Positions 34,970 through 46,617 are shown, counted from the first letter of the stretch. The stretch: 64,000 nucleotides of DNA from Pseudomonas sp. R5(2019) (GCF_009905435.1 NZ_JAAAMT010000010.1:1-64000); one strand, 5' to 3'. Program-made: numbers and translations. The notes: generated by a model from the sequence alone, not told the origin.

Positions 34970-36043
34970 TCATCCTTGCGAGAGCAATTGACGCAAATCG
35001 ATGACAGCAGCGTTGGCACGGGAAATATAGTTGGCCATGACCAGCGAATGGTTCGCCCAGACCCCGAAGCCGCTACCGTTAAGCACCATCGGGCTCCACA
35101 GCGACTCCTGCGAGGCTTCCAGCTCGCGGATGATCTGCCGCACGCTGACGGTGGCATTCTTCTTGGCCAGTACATCGGCGAAGTCGACCTCGATCGCTCG
35201 CAGCAGGTGCGACAACGCCCAGGCCTGACCACGGGCTTCATAGAAGACATTGTCGATCTGCAGCCACGGGGTTTCGACCACTTCTTCATCGAGCTGCGGC
35301 ACCTGGCCCGGAGCGATGACTTCAGTCTTCAGGGTGCTGTTGAGCTTCACTCGGCCGACGCTTGCCGACAGCCGCTGGGACAACGACCCCAGACGCGTGG
35401 CCACATCGCCCAGCCAGTTGTTCAGGTTATCGGCGCGCGAATAGAACAGCGCGCCTTTCTGCTCGGGCGCCGACAGGCGCGCCTGATAACGACTCAGGGA
35501 GTTGATGCCTTCCTGGAACTCGGATTCGCTCGACGGCAGGATCCAGCTCTTGTTGTCAAAGTTGAAACGCGGTTCGGCCTTGGCCAGGTCCGCGTCTTCA
35601 GTGGACTGCGACTGGGAACGGGCGAAGTCCTTGCGCAAGGCGCGGCTCAGGTCACGGACCTGGACCAGCACGCCGTATTCCCAGCTCGACATGTTGTCCA
35701 TCCACAGGCCCGGCGGAAAACGGTCGTTGGAAATATAGCCACCGGGTTTGTGCAGCAGGGTGCCGGAAACGCTCTTGAGCGTTTCGACAGTGGTGTAACC
35801 GATCACCATCTGGCGACTCTCGCGCTGCGCGGCGGCCTGAGCGTTTTGCTGCACCGGGAACAGATCCGGCTCGCGACTCCAGTACCAGCCCACCAGCACA
35901 GCCACCAGCAAGTAAAGAAACAGCAGCGTTCCCAGCGCCCGGCTGAACACCAGACCGCTGAAGTAACTGCGCGCACCGGCGCCTCTTGCATCCACTCGTT
36001 CGCGCGCTTCGGTTGTGCCTGTGCGGTTTTTCCAGTCCAGCAT
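34970..36043 (-). CDS. DUF2333 family membrane-anchored protein
   Basis: 357 residues. The cytoplasmic N-terminus is followed by one membrane segment (about 34-54, ALGTLLFLYLLVAVLVGWYW) and a long, mainly helical periplasmic domain. DUF2333-like features include LLHKPGGYISNDRFPPGLWMDN, WEYGVLVQVRDLSRALR, SWILPSSESEF and the C-terminal VMANYISRANAAVIDLRQLL. Function unknown. Operon with the Nudix gene; divergent from gcbA. Confidence 0.85.
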   Translation of the reverse strand: MLDWKNRTGTTEARERVDARGAGARSYFSGLVFSRALGTLLFLYLLVAVLVGWYWSREPDLFPVQQNAQAAAQRESRQMVIGYTTVETLKSVSGTLLHKPGGYISNDRFPPGLWMDNMSSWEYGVLVQVRDLSRALRKDFARSQSQSTEDADLAKAEPRFNFDNKSWILPSSESEFQEGINSLSRYQARLSAPEQKGALFYSRADNLNNWLGDVATRLGSLSQRLSASVGRVKLNSTLKTEVIAPGQVPQLDEEVVETPWLQIDNVFYEARGQAWALSHLLRAIEVDFADVLAKKNATVSVRQIIRELEASQESLWSPMVLNGSGFGVWANHSLVMANYISRANAAVIDLRQLLSQG

Positions 36044-36309
36044 GGCTATGTCCTTTCGATCACGTCAATTCATGGGATTCGACCGCAAGCCCGTTGCATC
36101 GTGCCTGTGGTGGTCGAGCATTTTTGCTCTTGGCACCACCAGGGATTGCGCCGCCCGGCCTGCACTATAAAGCAAGCACGGGCACGCGCATAAGCGACTC
36201 TTCGGTCACAAAATGAATTCTGACAAGGGTCGGGAGATTGACGCATAGCAATCCATTCCTCGACGACCAGTGCTAGCATAGAGCCACCATTCGACCTCGC
36301 CCACGCCCG

Positions 36310-37923
36310 ATGACCGAGCCTGAAGACCCCAGCCGCGAGCAACTCAAGCAGCACTTTGCCCAGCGTGTCACACACCAGGCACGGCATATTCTGGAGATAT
36401 GGCAGCGCTTGCAGTCAAGCCAGTGGAACACTGCCGACCGGGATGAACTGGCCAATGCCAACCTGCGCCTGCTGCGCCATGCCGAACGCTTCGAACAACC
36501 CGAACATGTCCGGCTGGCCCAGATCATCGGGCAGGCTCTACAGGCGGTTGATGACAACCAAGGGCGGCTGAGCAGCGACTCGATCAGCGAGCTCAACCGA
36601 CTCATGCAGCAGCTCTCGCGCACCGGCCTGCGTCAGGGCGACCACCTTGAGCAGACCCGCCTGCCGCCGTTGCCAAAGCCTGTGTACGTGGTGCTGCAAG
36701 ACAATGTGGGCGCCGAGCGACTGGCCCGCCAGTTGGAGTTTTTCGGCGTGGGCGCCCAGGCGCTGGGCAGTACCCATGCCTTTCTAGCCTCCATGGCCGA
36801 GCGCTACCCGGCTGCCATCGTCATGGACGTGGATTTCGGCGGCCAGGGTGTCGGCCTGCAACTGGCGGCCCAGGCCCAGGAAGGGCTGGGGCAGAAACTG
36901 CCGCTGCTGTTTTTCAGCCTGCCGGATGCCGATACTCCGACCCGCCTCGCGGCGGTGCGGGCCGGCGGGCAAGAGTTCCTGACCGGCACCCTGGAGACTT
37001 CAAGCCTGCTGGAAAAGATCGAAAGCCTGACCTGCGTCACCCAGTACGACCCGTTCAAGGTGTTGATCGTCGACGACTCGCGCACCCAGGCGCGGCACAC
37101 CGAACGGATCCTCAACAGCGCCGGCGTGATGACCCGCACCCTGTTCGAACCCCTGCAAGCGATGACTGAGCTGGCGGATTTCCAGCCCGACCTGATCATT
37201 CTCGACATGTACATGCCAGCCTGCACCGGCACGGAGCTGGCCAAGGTCATCCGCCACAACGACCGCTATGTCAGCGTGCCGATCATTTACCTGTCGGCCG
37301 AAGATAACCTGGACAAACAGCTCGATGCCATGAGCGAAGGCGGCGACGACTTCCTGACCAAACCGATCAAGCCGCGCCACCTGATCACCACCGTGCGCAA
37401 CCGCGCAGCACGGGCGCGCCACCTCAAGTCGCGGATGGTGCGTGACAGCCTGACCGGGCTCTACAACCACACGCATATTCTCCAGCTGCTGGAAGACTGC
37501 AGCCTTCGCGCCCGCCGCGAGGGCAAGCCGCTGAGTTTTGCCATGCTGGATATCGACCACTTCAAAAAGGTCAACGATTGCCATGGTCACCCTATGGGCG
37601 ATCGGGTGATCAAGAGCCTGGCGCTGTTCCTCAAGCAGCGGTTGCGCAAGACCGACTACATCGGCCGCTACGGTGGCGAAGAGTTCGCCATCGTCATGCC
37701 GGACACCCCTTTGGCCGCCGCTCACAACGTGCTCGACGAAATCCGCCAGCGCTTCGCCGAAATCCAATACCCGGCACAAGGCACTGACCTCAGCTGTACC
37801 TTCAGCGCCGGTGTGGTGGAGTTGAACGACGACAGCGATGCCCTGCTGCTGGCCGCCCAGGCGGATGAAGCGCTCTACCGCGCCAAGCACCTGGGACGCA
37901 ATCGCGTGCACGCCCTGCCGTAA
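36310..37923 (+). CDS. gcbA: diguanylate cyclase GcbA-like (REC-REC-GGDEF)
   Basis: A 537-residue response regulator. An N-terminal helical region (1-115) is followed by a receiver-like domain (about 124-240), a canonical receiver (249-365, Asp255/Asp256, phospho-acceptor Asp299) and a GGDEF domain. The active site GGEEF is at 455-459. The product-inhibition I-site RxxD is at 446-449, exactly five residues upstream. It makes c-di-GMP. Domain layout and the flanking Nudix-DUF2333 and ctpL-dsbD-aroQ-accBC genes match P. aeruginosa GcbA, which promotes initial attachment and biofilm. Confidence 0.87.
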   Translation: MTEPEDPSREQLKQHFAQRVTHQARHILEIWQRLQSSQWNTADRDELANANLRLLRHAERFEQPEHVRLAQIIGQALQAVDDNQGRLSSDSISELNRLMQQLSRTGLRQGDHLEQTRLPPLPKPVYVVLQDNVGAERLARQLEFFGVGAQALGSTHAFLASMAERYPAAIVMDVDFGGQGVGLQLAAQAQEGLGQKLPLLFFSLPDADTPTRLAAVRAGGQEFLTGTLETSSLLEKIESLTCVTQYDPFKVLIVDDSRTQARHTERILNSAGVMTRTLFEPLQAMTELADFQPDLIILDMYMPACTGTELAKVIRHNDRYVSVPIIYLSAEDNLDKQLDAMSEGGDDFLTKPIKPRHLITTVRNRAARARHLKSRMVRDSLTGLYNHTHILQLLEDCSLRARREGKPLSFAMLDIDHFKKVNDCHGHPMGDRVIKSLALFLKQRLRKTDYIGRYGGEEFAIVMPDTPLAAAHNVLDEIRQRFAEIQYPAQGTDLSCTFSAGVVELNDDSDALLLAAQADEALYRAKHLGRNRVHALP

Positions 37924-37942
37924 TCCGACGGTGAGGGTGGCT

Positions 37943-38034
37943 GTAGGAGCAGAGCTTGCTCGCGATGACGCCAGCTCAGGCGACAAAAATCTTCAAACCG
38001 CGCAGGTGTCATCGCGAGCAAGCTCTGCTCCTAC
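37943..38034. repeat. REP-type perfect 27-bp inverted repeat
   Basis: Positions 37943-37969 (starting GTAGGAGCAGAGCTTGCTCG) and 38008-38034 are perfect inverted copies over 27 bases with a 38-base loop. It lies between gcbA and the chemoreceptor gene. Part of the left arm and loop resembles 6557-6597. Confidence 0.85.
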
Positions 38035-38120
38035 CCCCGAAACACCCTCACCGTCATTACGGTGTCATAAAACCGCAATATCTTCAGACACTTACACTCC
38101 GGCCGTCAGTGAAACCGTCC

Positions 38121-40082
38121 ATGCGCCTGAAGCTGCTTACCAATCTCAACACCTTCCTGCTAGTCACTGTCTGCGTCGCGCTGGGCGCCACCTTGTGGTG
38201 GTCGCAGCGCGCACTGGAGCGCCCCTATTTACTGATGGAGCGCTACCTGGGCCTGTCCCAGCAATTCCAGAATCAGGTCGCCCGCAACGTCGAGGACTAC
38301 CTGAGCAGCGGCGATGCCCTGCGCCACAGCGGCGCGGTGCAAAACATTGCCGAACTGGAGCAGCAACTGACCGAACTGCCGGCGGCACTGACCGAGACGC
38401 TACGGCCCAGCCTGACCCGGCTGCGCGAATTCAGCAGCACCGACCTGCTCGCCGCCGGCAAACTGGCCGGCGACCCGCAAGCCTTGCTGTTGCAGGCCGA
38501 ACGCGAACTAGGTGCCAACCTGGAACAACTGGCGCAGTACGCCAGCACCGAGGCCAACGCCGATGCCGCGCGCTATCAAGCACCGCTGCTGGCTGCCGCA
38601 CAGCATTTGGCGCGCTTGTCGCTGGCCCGCGACAAACTGGTCAGCAGCGGCCGTGGCGAATTGGCGGCCGACGTCGAGCGAGAACTGTCCGCTATTGCCA
38701 ACCAGGCCGAGGCCCTGCAAGCCCTGCCGTTGTTGGGCGTGACCGCAGAGGCGCAAAGCAATGTCGATGACTTCGCCTCAATGATGGGCTTGCAAAGCGA
38801 CACCAAGGCGCAAGCCCAGGACAAGGGGGTCGACTTGAAGCGCGAGCTGGCCAGCCTGCTGACTCGCTACCCGGCTGAACTGAGCCGCACCCGTGAACAG
38901 ATCGAACGCCGCGCAGCACTGGCCGAGCGCACCCATAAAGAGCTTGCCAGCGTCCAGACCGCCATCGCCGACCTTGAACCCGCGGTGCGTAGCGAGCACG
39001 GTCGCATTCAGGCTGAAGTGCGCATTCTGCAAGGTCTCATCATTGCCCTGATCCTCCTCATCGCGCTGTTGATCGACACCCTGCAACGGCGCCTTGCCCG
39101 CGTGCTGACGCGCCTGGCACCGGCTCTGTCAACCTGGGCCGAAGGAGACTTCAGCCGCCCCATCGCCCTGGGTGCCACCAACCGCGAACTGCACGACATC
39201 GAGGAGTCCCTGAACCGCCTGCGCGCCTATCTGGTGGACCTGGTCGGCACCATCCGCAGCAACGCCGAAGGGGTAGCCGGCAGCAGTCGTACCCTGGCCG
39301 ACCTGAGCAGCGGCCTGCACGATGATGCCGAACGCCAGGCCGGTGACACCGGCATGATTCGTGATTCGCTGGGTGAGCTGGAAGCGACCATCCAGCAAGT
39401 CGCCGGCGATGCCAGCCAGGCCGCCGATGCCAGCCGTGACGCCGGGCGCGCGGTTGAACACGGGCAGGCGGTGATCGGCCAAAGCCTCACAGGCTTGCAT
39501 ACGCTGGTCGGCGAGGTGCAAAGCAATGCGCAGATGATCGAACGGCTGGCGGAAGAGTCGGCCACCATCGGCGGCGTCCTGACCGTGATCCGCTCGATTG
39601 CCGACCAGACCAACCTGCTGGCCTTGAACGCAGCCATTGAAGCCGCGCGGGCCGGCGAGATGGGTCGCGGCTTTGCCGTGGTCGCCGAAGAGGTGCGCTC
39701 GCTGGCCCAGCGCACCGCTGGCGCAACCGGTGAAATCCAGACCCTGATCGCCAGCCTGCAACTGGCGGCGCGGCAATCGGTGGAAGGCATGCGCGCCCAG
39801 GTCGGGCACGCCGAGGCGACCGCCGGCCAGGCCCAGGCCGCTGACGGTGCGCTGGATGAGATCGTCGCCGCCATCCAGACCATCGCCGCCACCGCCGAAC
39901 GCATCGCCGAAGTCACCGCCCAGCAAAGTGGCGCGGTCAGCGAGATCCGCGACCACAGCGAGCGCATTCACGCGCTTGGCGAGGGCAACCTGCAACGTAT
40001 CGGCGAAGGTCGCGAACAAGGTGAGCAATTGCTGGCACTGGGCAGCGAATTGCGCACCGCTGTGCGGGCCTTCAGGGTGTGA
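38121..40082 (+). CDS. ctpL: methyl-accepting chemotaxis protein (CtpL-like)
   Basis: A 653-residue chemoreceptor. TM1 is about 8-27 and a large helical periplasmic sensor domain runs about 28-303. TM2 is about 305-322 ([16 protein letters not shown]). HAMP follows, then the signalling domain with the hairpin tip [21 protein letters not shown] and [15 protein letters not shown]. The position between gcbA and dsbD matches P. aeruginosa CtpL, a phosphate-taxis receptor. The ligand here is inferred from synteny only. No clear ribosome site precedes the ATG. Confidence 0.83.
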   Translation: MRLKLLTNLNTFLLVTVCVALGATLWWSQRALERPYLLMERYLGLSQQFQNQVARNVEDYLSSGDALRHSGAVQNIAELEQQLTELPAALTETLRPSLTRLREFSSTDLLAAGKLAGDPQALLLQAERELGANLEQLAQYASTEANADAARYQAPLLAAAQHLARLSLARDKLVSSGRGELAADVERELSAIANQAEALQALPLLGVTAEAQSNVDDFASMMGLQSDTKAQAQDKGVDLKRELASLLTRYPAELSRTREQIERRAALAERTHKELASVQTAIADLEPAVRSEHGRIQAEVRILQGLIIALILLIALLIDTLQRRLARVLTRLAPALSTWAEGDFSRPIALGATNRELHDIEESLNRLRAYLVDLVGTIRSNAEGVAGSSRTLADLSSGLHDDAERQAGDTGMIRDSLGELEATIQQVAGDASQAADASRDAGRAVEHGQAVIGQSLTGLHTLVGEVQSNAQMIERLAEESATIGGVLTVIRSIADQTNLLALNAAIEAARAGEMGRGFAVVAEEVRSLAQRTAGATGEIQTLIASLQLAARQSVEGMRAQVGHAEATAGQAQAADGALDEIVAAIQTIAATAERIAEVTAQQSGAVSEIRDHSERIHALGEGNLQRIGEGREQGEQLLALGSELRTAVRAFRV

Positions 40083-40191
40083 TTAACCGGCTCTTAATCC
40101 TGAGGCACTAGAAGGTGGGCAGTGAGTCGCGCCCATGCATGGCGCGACTCAGTTCGCTATGATGCCCACACTCCTGCTTCGCGAGATCGCC

Positions 40192-41988
40192 ATGCGCCGC
40201 CTGCTTTGCCTGCTGTTTCTGGTCTTTGCCCTGCCCGCCGTCGGTGCCGGCCTGCTCGACAGTCGCCCCAACGCGACCTTCGGCGGTGCCGCGCTGAATA
40301 ACAGCAGCGACTTTTTGCCCGTGCGCGAGGCGTTCAAGCTCAGCCTGGTCGACAGCAACGCCGAGACCATCAAGTTGCGCTTCGTGGCCACCGAAGGCTA
40401 TTACCTCTATCGCCACCGTTTCCAGTTCCGCAGCGACCCGGTCGATGTGGTCCTGGGCCCCGCGCAACTGCCCCGGGGCGAAAAGAAACGCGACGAGTTC
40501 TTCGGCGATGTCGAGGTGTACTACGGCATCCTCGACGTCGAGATCCCGCGTCCCAAGGATGACCACCGCGCCTTCACCCTCGCCGTGACCTACCAGGGCT
40601 GCGCCGACAAGGGCCTGTGCTACCCGCCGGAAACCGAACGCCTGAGCATCGACGGCAAGGGTGTCGCCTCCATGGCGGCGAGCTCGGCCCCGATAGCCCC
40701 GACAGGCTGGACCTGGAAGGAGATGCTGCTGTTCTTCCTCGCCGGCATCGGCCTGACCTTCACCCCTTGTGTATTGCCGATGCTGCCGATCCTTTCGGGG
40801 GTGGTGTTGCGCGGCCAGGTCGGCGGCTGGCGCGGGTTCAGTCTGTCGCTGGCCTATGTGCTGCCGATGGCCGCCTGCTTCGCCCTGCTCGGCGCCCTGA
40901 TGGGACTGTTCGGCGCCCAGCTGAACCTGCAGGCGCGCTTGCAATCGGCCTGGGTGCTGGTGCCATTTGCGCTGTTTTTCGTGGTATTTGCCCTGGCGAT
41001 GTTCGGCCTCTTCGAGCTGAAATTGCCACACTCGATCAGCTCGCGTCTTGACCGCATGGCGGGCAAGACCAAGGGCGGTTCGCTGGTGGGCGCGGCGATC
41101 CTTGGCGTCGTTTCCAGCCTGCTGGTTTCGCCGTGCGTGTCGGCCCCACTGGCGGGCGCACTGCTCTATATCAGTGCCAGCGGCGATGCCGCCGGCGGAG
41201 CACTGAAACTGTTCAGCCTGGGGCTGGGGATGGGCGCTCCGCTGCTGTTGGTAGCGGTCGGCGGTGCAGCCTGGCTGCCCAAGAGCGGGCCGTGGCTGGG
41301 CACGGTCAAGAACGCCATCGGCGTGCTGCTGCTGGGGCTGGCAATCGGGCTGCTCAGCCGGGTACTGCCGGGGCAGGTCACGCTGCTGTTGATTGGCTTG
41401 TTGGCGGCCGGTGTCGGAGTGTTTCTGGGCGCCCTCGAGTTCACCCACAAAACCACACGCCAGCGGCTGGCCCAGCTGCTTGGCCTGCTGTTGCTGTTCT
41501 ACGCCCTGACCTGCTGGTTCGGCGCCCTGAGCGGCAACACCGACCCCTTCCAACCCCTGGGCCGCACGCAGGTGACCGTCAACGGCAGCGCCGCCAGCGT
41601 TCAGGAAAGCCATGGCGATTGGCAGACCATCACCCGCCCTGACGAGCTCGATCGCCTGCTCGCCGAGGCAAAAAATGCCGGGCAACCGGTGCTGCTCGAC
41701 TGGTACGCCGACTGGTGCATCAGTTGCAAGGTGATCGAGAAAGAAGTGCTTACGGCGCCAAGCGTGGTCCCCCAGTTGAAGGACTACAAACTGGTGCGTT
41801 TCGACATTACCGAGAGCAACGCCGAGCAGCGCGCCCTGCTCGACCGCTACAGGCTCTTCGGGCCACCGGCCATTCTGTTCTTTGCCGCGAACGGCGACGA
41901 ACTGAAGCACCTAAGGGTGGTCGGTGAGATAAACGCCGGCGAATTTGCCGAGCGACTGAGGAGCGCGCGGCGCGATCTGCGTCTATAA
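40192..41988 (+). CDS. dsbD: thiol:disulfide interchange protein DsbD
   Basis: A 598-residue electron carrier across the inner membrane. The signal peptide (about 1-19) is followed by a periplasmic N-terminal domain with the Cys pair around CADKGLC. The eight-TM beta domain has membrane cysteines in TPCVLPMLPILSG and SPCVSAPLAGALLY. The C-terminal thioredoxin domain has WCISCK (Cys509 and Cys512). It keeps periplasmic isomerases and cytochrome c apoproteins reduced. The ATG at 40192 gives a normal signal peptide and is chosen over an upstream in-frame ATG. Confidence 0.92.
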   Translation: MRRLLCLLFLVFALPAVGAGLLDSRPNATFGGAALNNSSDFLPVREAFKLSLVDSNAETIKLRFVATEGYYLYRHRFQFRSDPVDVVLGPAQLPRGEKKRDEFFGDVEVYYGILDVEIPRPKDDHRAFTLAVTYQGCADKGLCYPPETERLSIDGKGVASMAASSAPIAPTGWTWKEMLLFFLAGIGLTFTPCVLPMLPILSGVVLRGQVGGWRGFSLSLAYVLPMAACFALLGALMGLFGAQLNLQARLQSAWVLVPFALFFVVFALAMFGLFELKLPHSISSRLDRMAGKTKGGSLVGAAILGVVSSLLVSPCVSAPLAGALLYISASGDAAGGALKLFSLGLGMGAPLLLVAVGGAAWLPKSGPWLGTVKNAIGVLLLGLAIGLLSRVLPGQVTLLLIGLLAAGVGVFLGALEFTHKTTRQRLAQLLGLLLLFYALTCWFGALSGNTDPFQPLGRTQVTVNGSAASVQESHGDWQTITRPDELDRLLAEAKNAGQPVLLDWYADWCISCKVIEKEVLTAPSVVPQLKDYKLVRFDITESNAEQRALLDRYRLFGPPAILFFAANGDELKHLRVVGEINAGEFAERLRSARRDLRL

Positions 41989-42163
41989 CGTCCCAGGCCG
42001 CCAAAAAAGGCGGCAAGCATGACCAGACTTAACCATTCAGTCACAAATTTCGCGCAATCCTCGGGCATCGTGCTGGCTATTGCAGCAAACTGGACAGTGC
42101 GTAGCCCTTCCGGCATAGTCGCCCGCATTGAACTCAGCCCAGACTCGAGAAAGGAAAACACAG

Positions 42164-42616
42164 ATGGCAACGCTATTGGTGCTTCACGGCCCCAACCTGA
42201 ACCTGCTCGGCACCCGCGAACCGGGTGTCTATGGCGCCGTGACCCTGGCCCAGATCAACCAGGACCTTGAGCAGCGCGCTCGCGCTGCCGGCCATCACCT
42301 GCAGTACCTGCAAAGCAACGCCGAGTATGAACTGATCGATCGTATCCATGCCGCCCGCGACGAAGGCGTCGACTTCATTCTTATCAATCCGGCCGCTTTT
42401 ACGCATACCAGCGTCGCATTACGTGACGCGTTGCTGGCGGTGAGCATCCCATTCATCGAAGTGCACTTGTCCAACGTGCACAAGCGTGAACCTTTTCGCC
42501 ATCACTCCTACTTTTCGGATGTCGCCGTAGGAGTGATCTGCGGTCTTGGCGCCAGCGGTTATCGGCTGGCCCTGGAAGCAGCCCTGGAACAACTGGCTGC
42601 ACCTGCAAAACCCTGA
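42164..42616 (+). CDS. aroQ: type II 3-dehydroquinate dehydratase
   Basis: 150 residues of the dodecameric type II enzyme in the shikimate pathway. Visible features are [16 protein letters not shown] (catalytic Tyr23), [35 protein letters not shown] (active-site His and substrate-binding residues) and [18 protein letters not shown] precedes the ATG at 42164. It lies upstream of accB, an arrangement common in gammaproteobacteria. Confidence 0.95.
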   Translation: MATLLVLHGPNLNLLGTREPGVYGAVTLAQINQDLEQRARAAGHHLQYLQSNAEYELIDRIHAARDEGVDFILINPAAFTHTSVALRDALLAVSIPFIEVHLSNVHKREPFRHHSYFSDVAVGVICGLGASGYRLALEAALEQLAAPAKP

Positions 42617-42707
42617 ATACGCGTGTCTGGTCGCAAGACGAGACGCAAGAAACCGCTTGAAGACAGCGCTTACACGCCCCTGACCGACCCTTGGGAGTTG
42701 ATGATTG

Positions 42708-43169
42708 ATGGATATTCGTAAAGTCAAGAAACTGATCGAACTGCTGGAAGAGTCCGGCATCGACGAGCTCGAGATCAAAGAAGGCGAAGAATCCGTACGG
42801 ATCAGCCGTCACAGCAAAACCCCTGCCCAGCAGTACTACGCTCCAGCCCCGATGGCCGCACCGGCGCCTGCCGCTGCTGCTCCAGTGGCTGCCGCTGCCC
42901 CCGCCGCAGAAGCCCCATCCGCACCGAAACTGAACGGCAGCGTTGCCCGTTCGCCAATGGTCGGCACCTTCTACCGCAAGGCTTCGCCTACCTCGCCTGC
43001 CTTCGTTGAAGTCGGCCAGAGCGTGAAGAAAGGCGACACCCTGTGCATCGTTGAAGCGATGAAAATGATGAACCACATCGAAGCTGAAACCAGCGGCGTG
43101 ATCGAGTCCATCCTGGTAGAAGACGGCCAGCCGGTTGAGTTTGACCAGCCGCTGTTCACCATCGTTTGA
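42708..43169 (+). CDS. accB: acetyl-CoA carboxylase biotin carboxyl carrier protein
   Basis: 153 residues. The N-terminal helix-rich part is followed by an Ala/Pro-rich flexible linker (about 45-72) and the biotinyl domain with the attachment Lys119 in [12 protein letters not shown]. It carries carboxybiotin between AccC and AccAD in fatty-acid synthesis. GGGAG lies upstream of the ATG. The accC start follows 17 bases after its stop. Confidence 0.95.
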   Translation: MDIRKVKKLIELLEESGIDELEIKEGEESVRISRHSKTPAQQYYAPAPMAAPAPAAAAPVAAAAPAAEAPSAPKLNGSVARSPMVGTFYRKASPTSPAFVEVGQSVKKGDTLCIVEAMKMMNHIEAETSGVIESILVEDGQPVEFDQPLFTIV

Positions 43170-43186
43170 ACCGCGGAGAGTTAACG

Positions 43187-44548
43187 ATGTTGAAACCTGC
43201 GAAGTTGGAAAAAGTTCTGATCGCCAACCGCGGTGAAATCGCCCTGCGGATCCTGCGTGCCTGTAAAGAGATGGGCATCAAGACCGTCGCCGTTTACTCC
43301 AAGGCTGACAAAGAGCTGATGCACCTGGGCCTGGCTGACGAGTCCGTGTGCATTGGCCCGGCGCAAGCCTCCGCCTCCTACCTGCACATCCCGGCCATCA
43401 TCGCGGCAGCCGAAGTCACCGGCGCCACGGCGATCCACCCGGGCTACGGCTTCCTCGCAGAAAACGCCGACTTCGCCGAGCAGGTCGAGAAATCCGGCTT
43501 TGCCTTCATCGGCCCGAAAGCTGACACCATCCGCCTGATGGGCGACAAGGTATCGGCCAAGGACGCGATGATCAAAGCAGGCGTTCCGACTGTTCCGGGT
43601 TCCGACGGCCCACTGCCGGAAGACGAAGCAGAAGCCCTGCGCATTGGCCGTGAAGTCGGCTACCCGGTGATCATCAAGGCCGCTGGCGGCGGCGGTGGTC
43701 GCGGCATGCGCGTGGTGCACAAGGAAGAAGACCTGATCTCCTCGGCCAAGCTGACCCGCACCGAAGCCGGTGCTGCGTTCGGCAACCCGATGGTTTACCT
43801 GGAGAAGTTCCTGACCAACCCACGTCACGTGGAAGTTCAGGTGCTCTCCGATGGCCAGGGCCACGCCGTTCATCTGGGCGACCGTGACTGCTCGCTGCAA
43901 CGTCGTCACCAGAAGGTACTGGAAGAAGCGCCAGCACCGGGTATCGACGAAAAAGCCCGTCAGGAAGTCTTCGCGCGCTGCGTCAAGGCGTGCATCGACA
44001 TCGGCTACCGTGGCGCTGGCACCTTCGAGTTCCTCTACGAGAACGGCGCGTTCTACTTCATCGAAATGAACACCCGTGTTCAAGTGGAGCACCCGGTTTC
44101 GGAGATGGTCACTGGCATCGACATCGTCAAGGAGATGCTCAGCATCGCCGCTGGCAACAAGCTGTCGTTCACCCAGGATGACGTCGTTATCCGCGGCCAC
44201 GCGCTGGAATGCCGGATCAACGCTGAAGACCCGAAGAAGTTCATTCCAAGCCCTGGCACCGTCAAGCATTTCCACGCACCGGGCGGCAACGGCGTTCGCG
44301 TCGATTCGCACCTGTACAGCGGTTATTCGGTACCACCGAACTACGATTCGCTGATCGGCAAGCTGATCACTTATGGCAAGGACCGCGACGAAGCCATGGC
44401 TCGCATGCGCAATGCCCTGGACGAAATCGTGGTTGACGGGATCAAGACCAACATCCCGTTGCACCGTGATCTGGTTCGTGACAAAGGCTTCTGCAAGGGC
44501 GGCGTCAACATCCACTACCTGGAACACAAACTGGCTAGCCAGGAGTGA
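43187..44548 (+). CDS. accC: acetyl-CoA carboxylase biotin carboxylase subunit
   Basis: A 453-residue ATP-grasp enzyme, close to the usual 447-455. Features visible include the N-terminal [21 protein letters not shown], the glycine-rich ATP loop [12 protein letters not shown] and [21 protein letters not shown]. The catalytic [18 protein letters not shown] is also intact. GGAGAG precedes the ATG at 43187. It forms an operon with accB. Confidence 0.96.
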   Translation: MLKPAKLEKVLIANRGEIALRILRACKEMGIKTVAVYSKADKELMHLGLADESVCIGPAQASASYLHIPAIIAAAEVTGATAIHPGYGFLAENADFAEQVEKSGFAFIGPKADTIRLMGDKVSAKDAMIKAGVPTVPGSDGPLPEDEAEALRIGREVGYPVIIKAAGGGGGRGMRVVHKEEDLISSAKLTRTEAGAAFGNPMVYLEKFLTNPRHVEVQVLSDGQGHAVHLGDRDCSLQRRHQKVLEEAPAPGIDEKARQEVFARCVKACIDIGYRGAGTFEFLYENGAFYFIEMNTRVQVEHPVSEMVTGIDIVKEMLSIAAGNKLSFTQDDVVIRGHALECRINAEDPKKFIPSPGTVKHFHAPGGNGVRVDSHLYSGYSVPPNYDSLIGKLITYGKDRDEAMARMRNALDEIVVDGIKTNIPLHRDLVRDKGFCKGGVNIHYLEHKLASQE

Positions 44549-44558
44549 TGTGAACCCA

Positions 44559-44636
44559 TTCGCGGATAAATCCGCTCCCACAAACGCCCCCACAACAGTG
44601 AGTGAGGGTTTTTGTGGGAGCGGATTTATCCGCGAA
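44559..44636. repeat. REP-type perfect inverted repeat
   Basis: Arms 44559-44582 and 44613-44636 are perfect inverted copies over 24 bases (TTCGCGGATAAATCCGCTCC...), with the stem extended by a few more pairs. It lies between the convergent accC and acoR genes. Confidence 0.88.
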
Positions 44637-44649
44637 GCTTTTAAGACCC

Positions 44650-46524
44650 TCAAGAAACCCGCGGCATCTTGATGCCATGCTCGCGCACCCGCCGATACAG
44701 GGTTGCCCGCGAAATCCCCAGCGACTGCGCCGCCTCCCCCGGCTTCCAGCGATGACGAATCAACGCATCGAGCAGCAGTTGCCGTTGCGGATTGGCACTG
44801 TCTTGCCCCCCCTCTTCTACCGCCTCGTCTCCACGAATATCCTCTGGCAAGTCCTCCCGCTGAATCGTCGTCCCCGCGCACACTGCACAGGCGTAGCGCA
44901 GCACTTGACGCAATTGCCGCACATTGCCCGGCCAGCGATAGCCAAGCAGACACTCCAGCGCCGCCACGCTCAGGCCTACCGACACTCCGCAGCCCTGTGC
45001 TTCCTGGGCCAGCAAGCGATTGATCAATGCCAATCGGTCACTGCGCTCACGCAGGGGCGGCAGCTGAAAACGCGCATTGGCCAGGCGAAAATACAGGTCT
45101 TCACGAAAGCGCCCTTCGGCGACCGCCACGGCCAGATCGCGATGGGTGGCCGCGATCACATGAATGTCCACTTGCTGGCGTCGCGACGCCCCCAGTGGCG
45201 CTACTTCGCCCTCGGCCAGCACGCGCAGCAACCGGGTTTGCAGGCTCAGCGGCATGTCGCCGATTTCATCCAGGAACAAGGTGCCGCCATCGGCCTGCTG
45301 AAGCAGGCCGCGCATGCCCTTGCTCGATGCGCCGGTAAAGGCCCCGGCGCTGTACCCGAACAACTCGCTTTCAATCAGGCTCTCGGGAATGGCGGCGCAG
45401 TTGAGCGTGACAAACGGCGCCTTGGCGCGACGACTGCGCTCGTGCAGCTGTCGGGCAAACACTTCCTTGCCCGAGCCGGTTTCGCCCAGCACCAACACCG
45501 CGAGATTGCAGTCCTTGACCCGCACCGCGCGGCGCAAGCTCTCGCTGATTCGCGGGTCGGTCTGTTCATCGTCTTCCCTGAGCACCCTGCGCAACGGCGG
45601 CCGATGCCGAGGCGCGCTGACCCGCACGTGCAGGTCATCAAGATCGCCACGCCAGCGCAGGATCCGGGCTGATTCATCGGTTGCGGCCTGCAAGCTGTCC
45701 AGGTCGAACAGCTGGCCGATGTGTTCCGGCAGCTGCCCATAGCGCTCGCGCAGGCATTGCCGGGCGGCACTGTTGAGCGCCTGCAGGCGCCCGTCGGCAT
45801 CCCAGGCCAGCAGAAAGTCCGGCTGACTGTCCACGTAGCCCGGTGCGCTGTGAGCCCGCAGCAACCAGTGCCCTTGAGCGCTGTGCATGAAAAAGGCGTT
45901 CTCTATTTCCCGAGCGCTCTGGGCGACCATCTGCCGGATCAGGTGCTGGCTGCGCCGATCGTCCGGCGACCTCAGGGCCGACACATCCAGCACCCCGAGC
46001 AACTCCCCCTGCGGATCGAACACCGGCGCGGCCGAACAGGTCAGGCCGATAAAGGCGGCACGAAAGTGGTCGCGCTTGTGCACCGTGGCCGGCGCTTTGT
46101 TGGTCAGCACCGCCGCCACGCCGCAGGTGCCCTCTTCGCCCTCAGACCAGCACGTGCCCAGGTACAACCCGGCCTTGCGGCAGTCGTTGCGAATCGCCGA
46201 CTCGACCCGGTAATCGATGGTGCGCCCCAGTGCATCGGTCAGCATCACGCAGTAATCGGCATCGCGCACACGCCCATGCAAACGTGCCACCTCTTCACTG
46301 GCAATGCGCAGGAACAGGTCGGCACGTTCGCGACATTCATTGAGCAGGGTCTGGGACAGGATACGCGGCCCTTGCAAGGAACCGGGGTCAAGATGGTGCT
46401 GCTCCATCGAGCGGCGCCAGGAATCGAGGATCAGTGCCGGTACCGGCGCTTGCGGCACGCGGTCGACATTCTTCAGAACACGGCTGACGCAATCCACATG
46501 GGCTTTGGAGTTCGCGGCAAGCAT
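44650..46524 (-). CDS. acoR: AcoR-like sigma-54-dependent activator of acetoin catabolism
   Basis: 624 residues. The N-terminal sensor region has a GAF-type domain (about 70-205, with [20 protein letters not shown]). A PAS-like segment follows. The AAA+ sigma-54 interaction domain has Walker A GETGSGKE (from about 347) and the sigma-54 contact loop GAFTGA. The C-terminal Fis-type HTH ends [20 protein letters not shown]. It is divergent from acoXABC, whose upstream region holds a sigma-54 promoter. GGAGG precedes the ATG. Confidence 0.9.
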   Translation of the reverse strand: MLAANSKAHVDCVSRVLKNVDRVPQAPVPALILDSWRRSMEQHHLDPGSLQGPRILSQTLLNECRERADLFLRIASEEVARLHGRVRDADYCVMLTDALGRTIDYRVESAIRNDCRKAGLYLGTCWSEGEEGTCGVAAVLTNKAPATVHKRDHFRAAFIGLTCSAAPVFDPQGELLGVLDVSALRSPDDRRSQHLIRQMVAQSAREIENAFFMHSAQGHWLLRAHSAPGYVDSQPDFLLAWDADGRLQALNSAARQCLRERYGQLPEHIGQLFDLDSLQAATDESARILRWRGDLDDLHVRVSAPRHRPPLRRVLREDDEQTDPRISESLRRAVRVKDCNLAVLVLGETGSGKEVFARQLHERSRRAKAPFVTLNCAAIPESLIESELFGYSAGAFTGASSKGMRGLLQQADGGTLFLDEIGDMPLSLQTRLLRVLAEGEVAPLGASRRQQVDIHVIAATHRDLAVAVAEGRFREDLYFRLANARFQLPPLRERSDRLALINRLLAQEAQGCGVSVGLSVAALECLLGYRWPGNVRQLRQVLRYACAVCAGTTIQREDLPEDIRGDEAVEEGGQDSANPQRQLLLDALIRHRWKPGEAAQSLGISRATLYRRVREHGIKMPRVS

Positions 46525-46617
46525 GGGCCCTCCGGTCTCGGGATTTTGTTGTTATGGGCCTCATTAAGCGCCCAATGGCGCAGGTGGACAAGCCTGCATT
46601 GCCGATCGGGCCTGAGT

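Noticed and set aside
41997..42014. Hairpin GCCGCC-AAAAAA-GGCGGC after dsbD as a terminator
   Set aside because: Short stem with no T-tract afterwards, so intrinsic termination is not supported; it may be incidental.
43181..44953. Long minus-strand open frame opposite accC
   Set aside because: Antisense shadow; accC is unambiguous on the plus strand.
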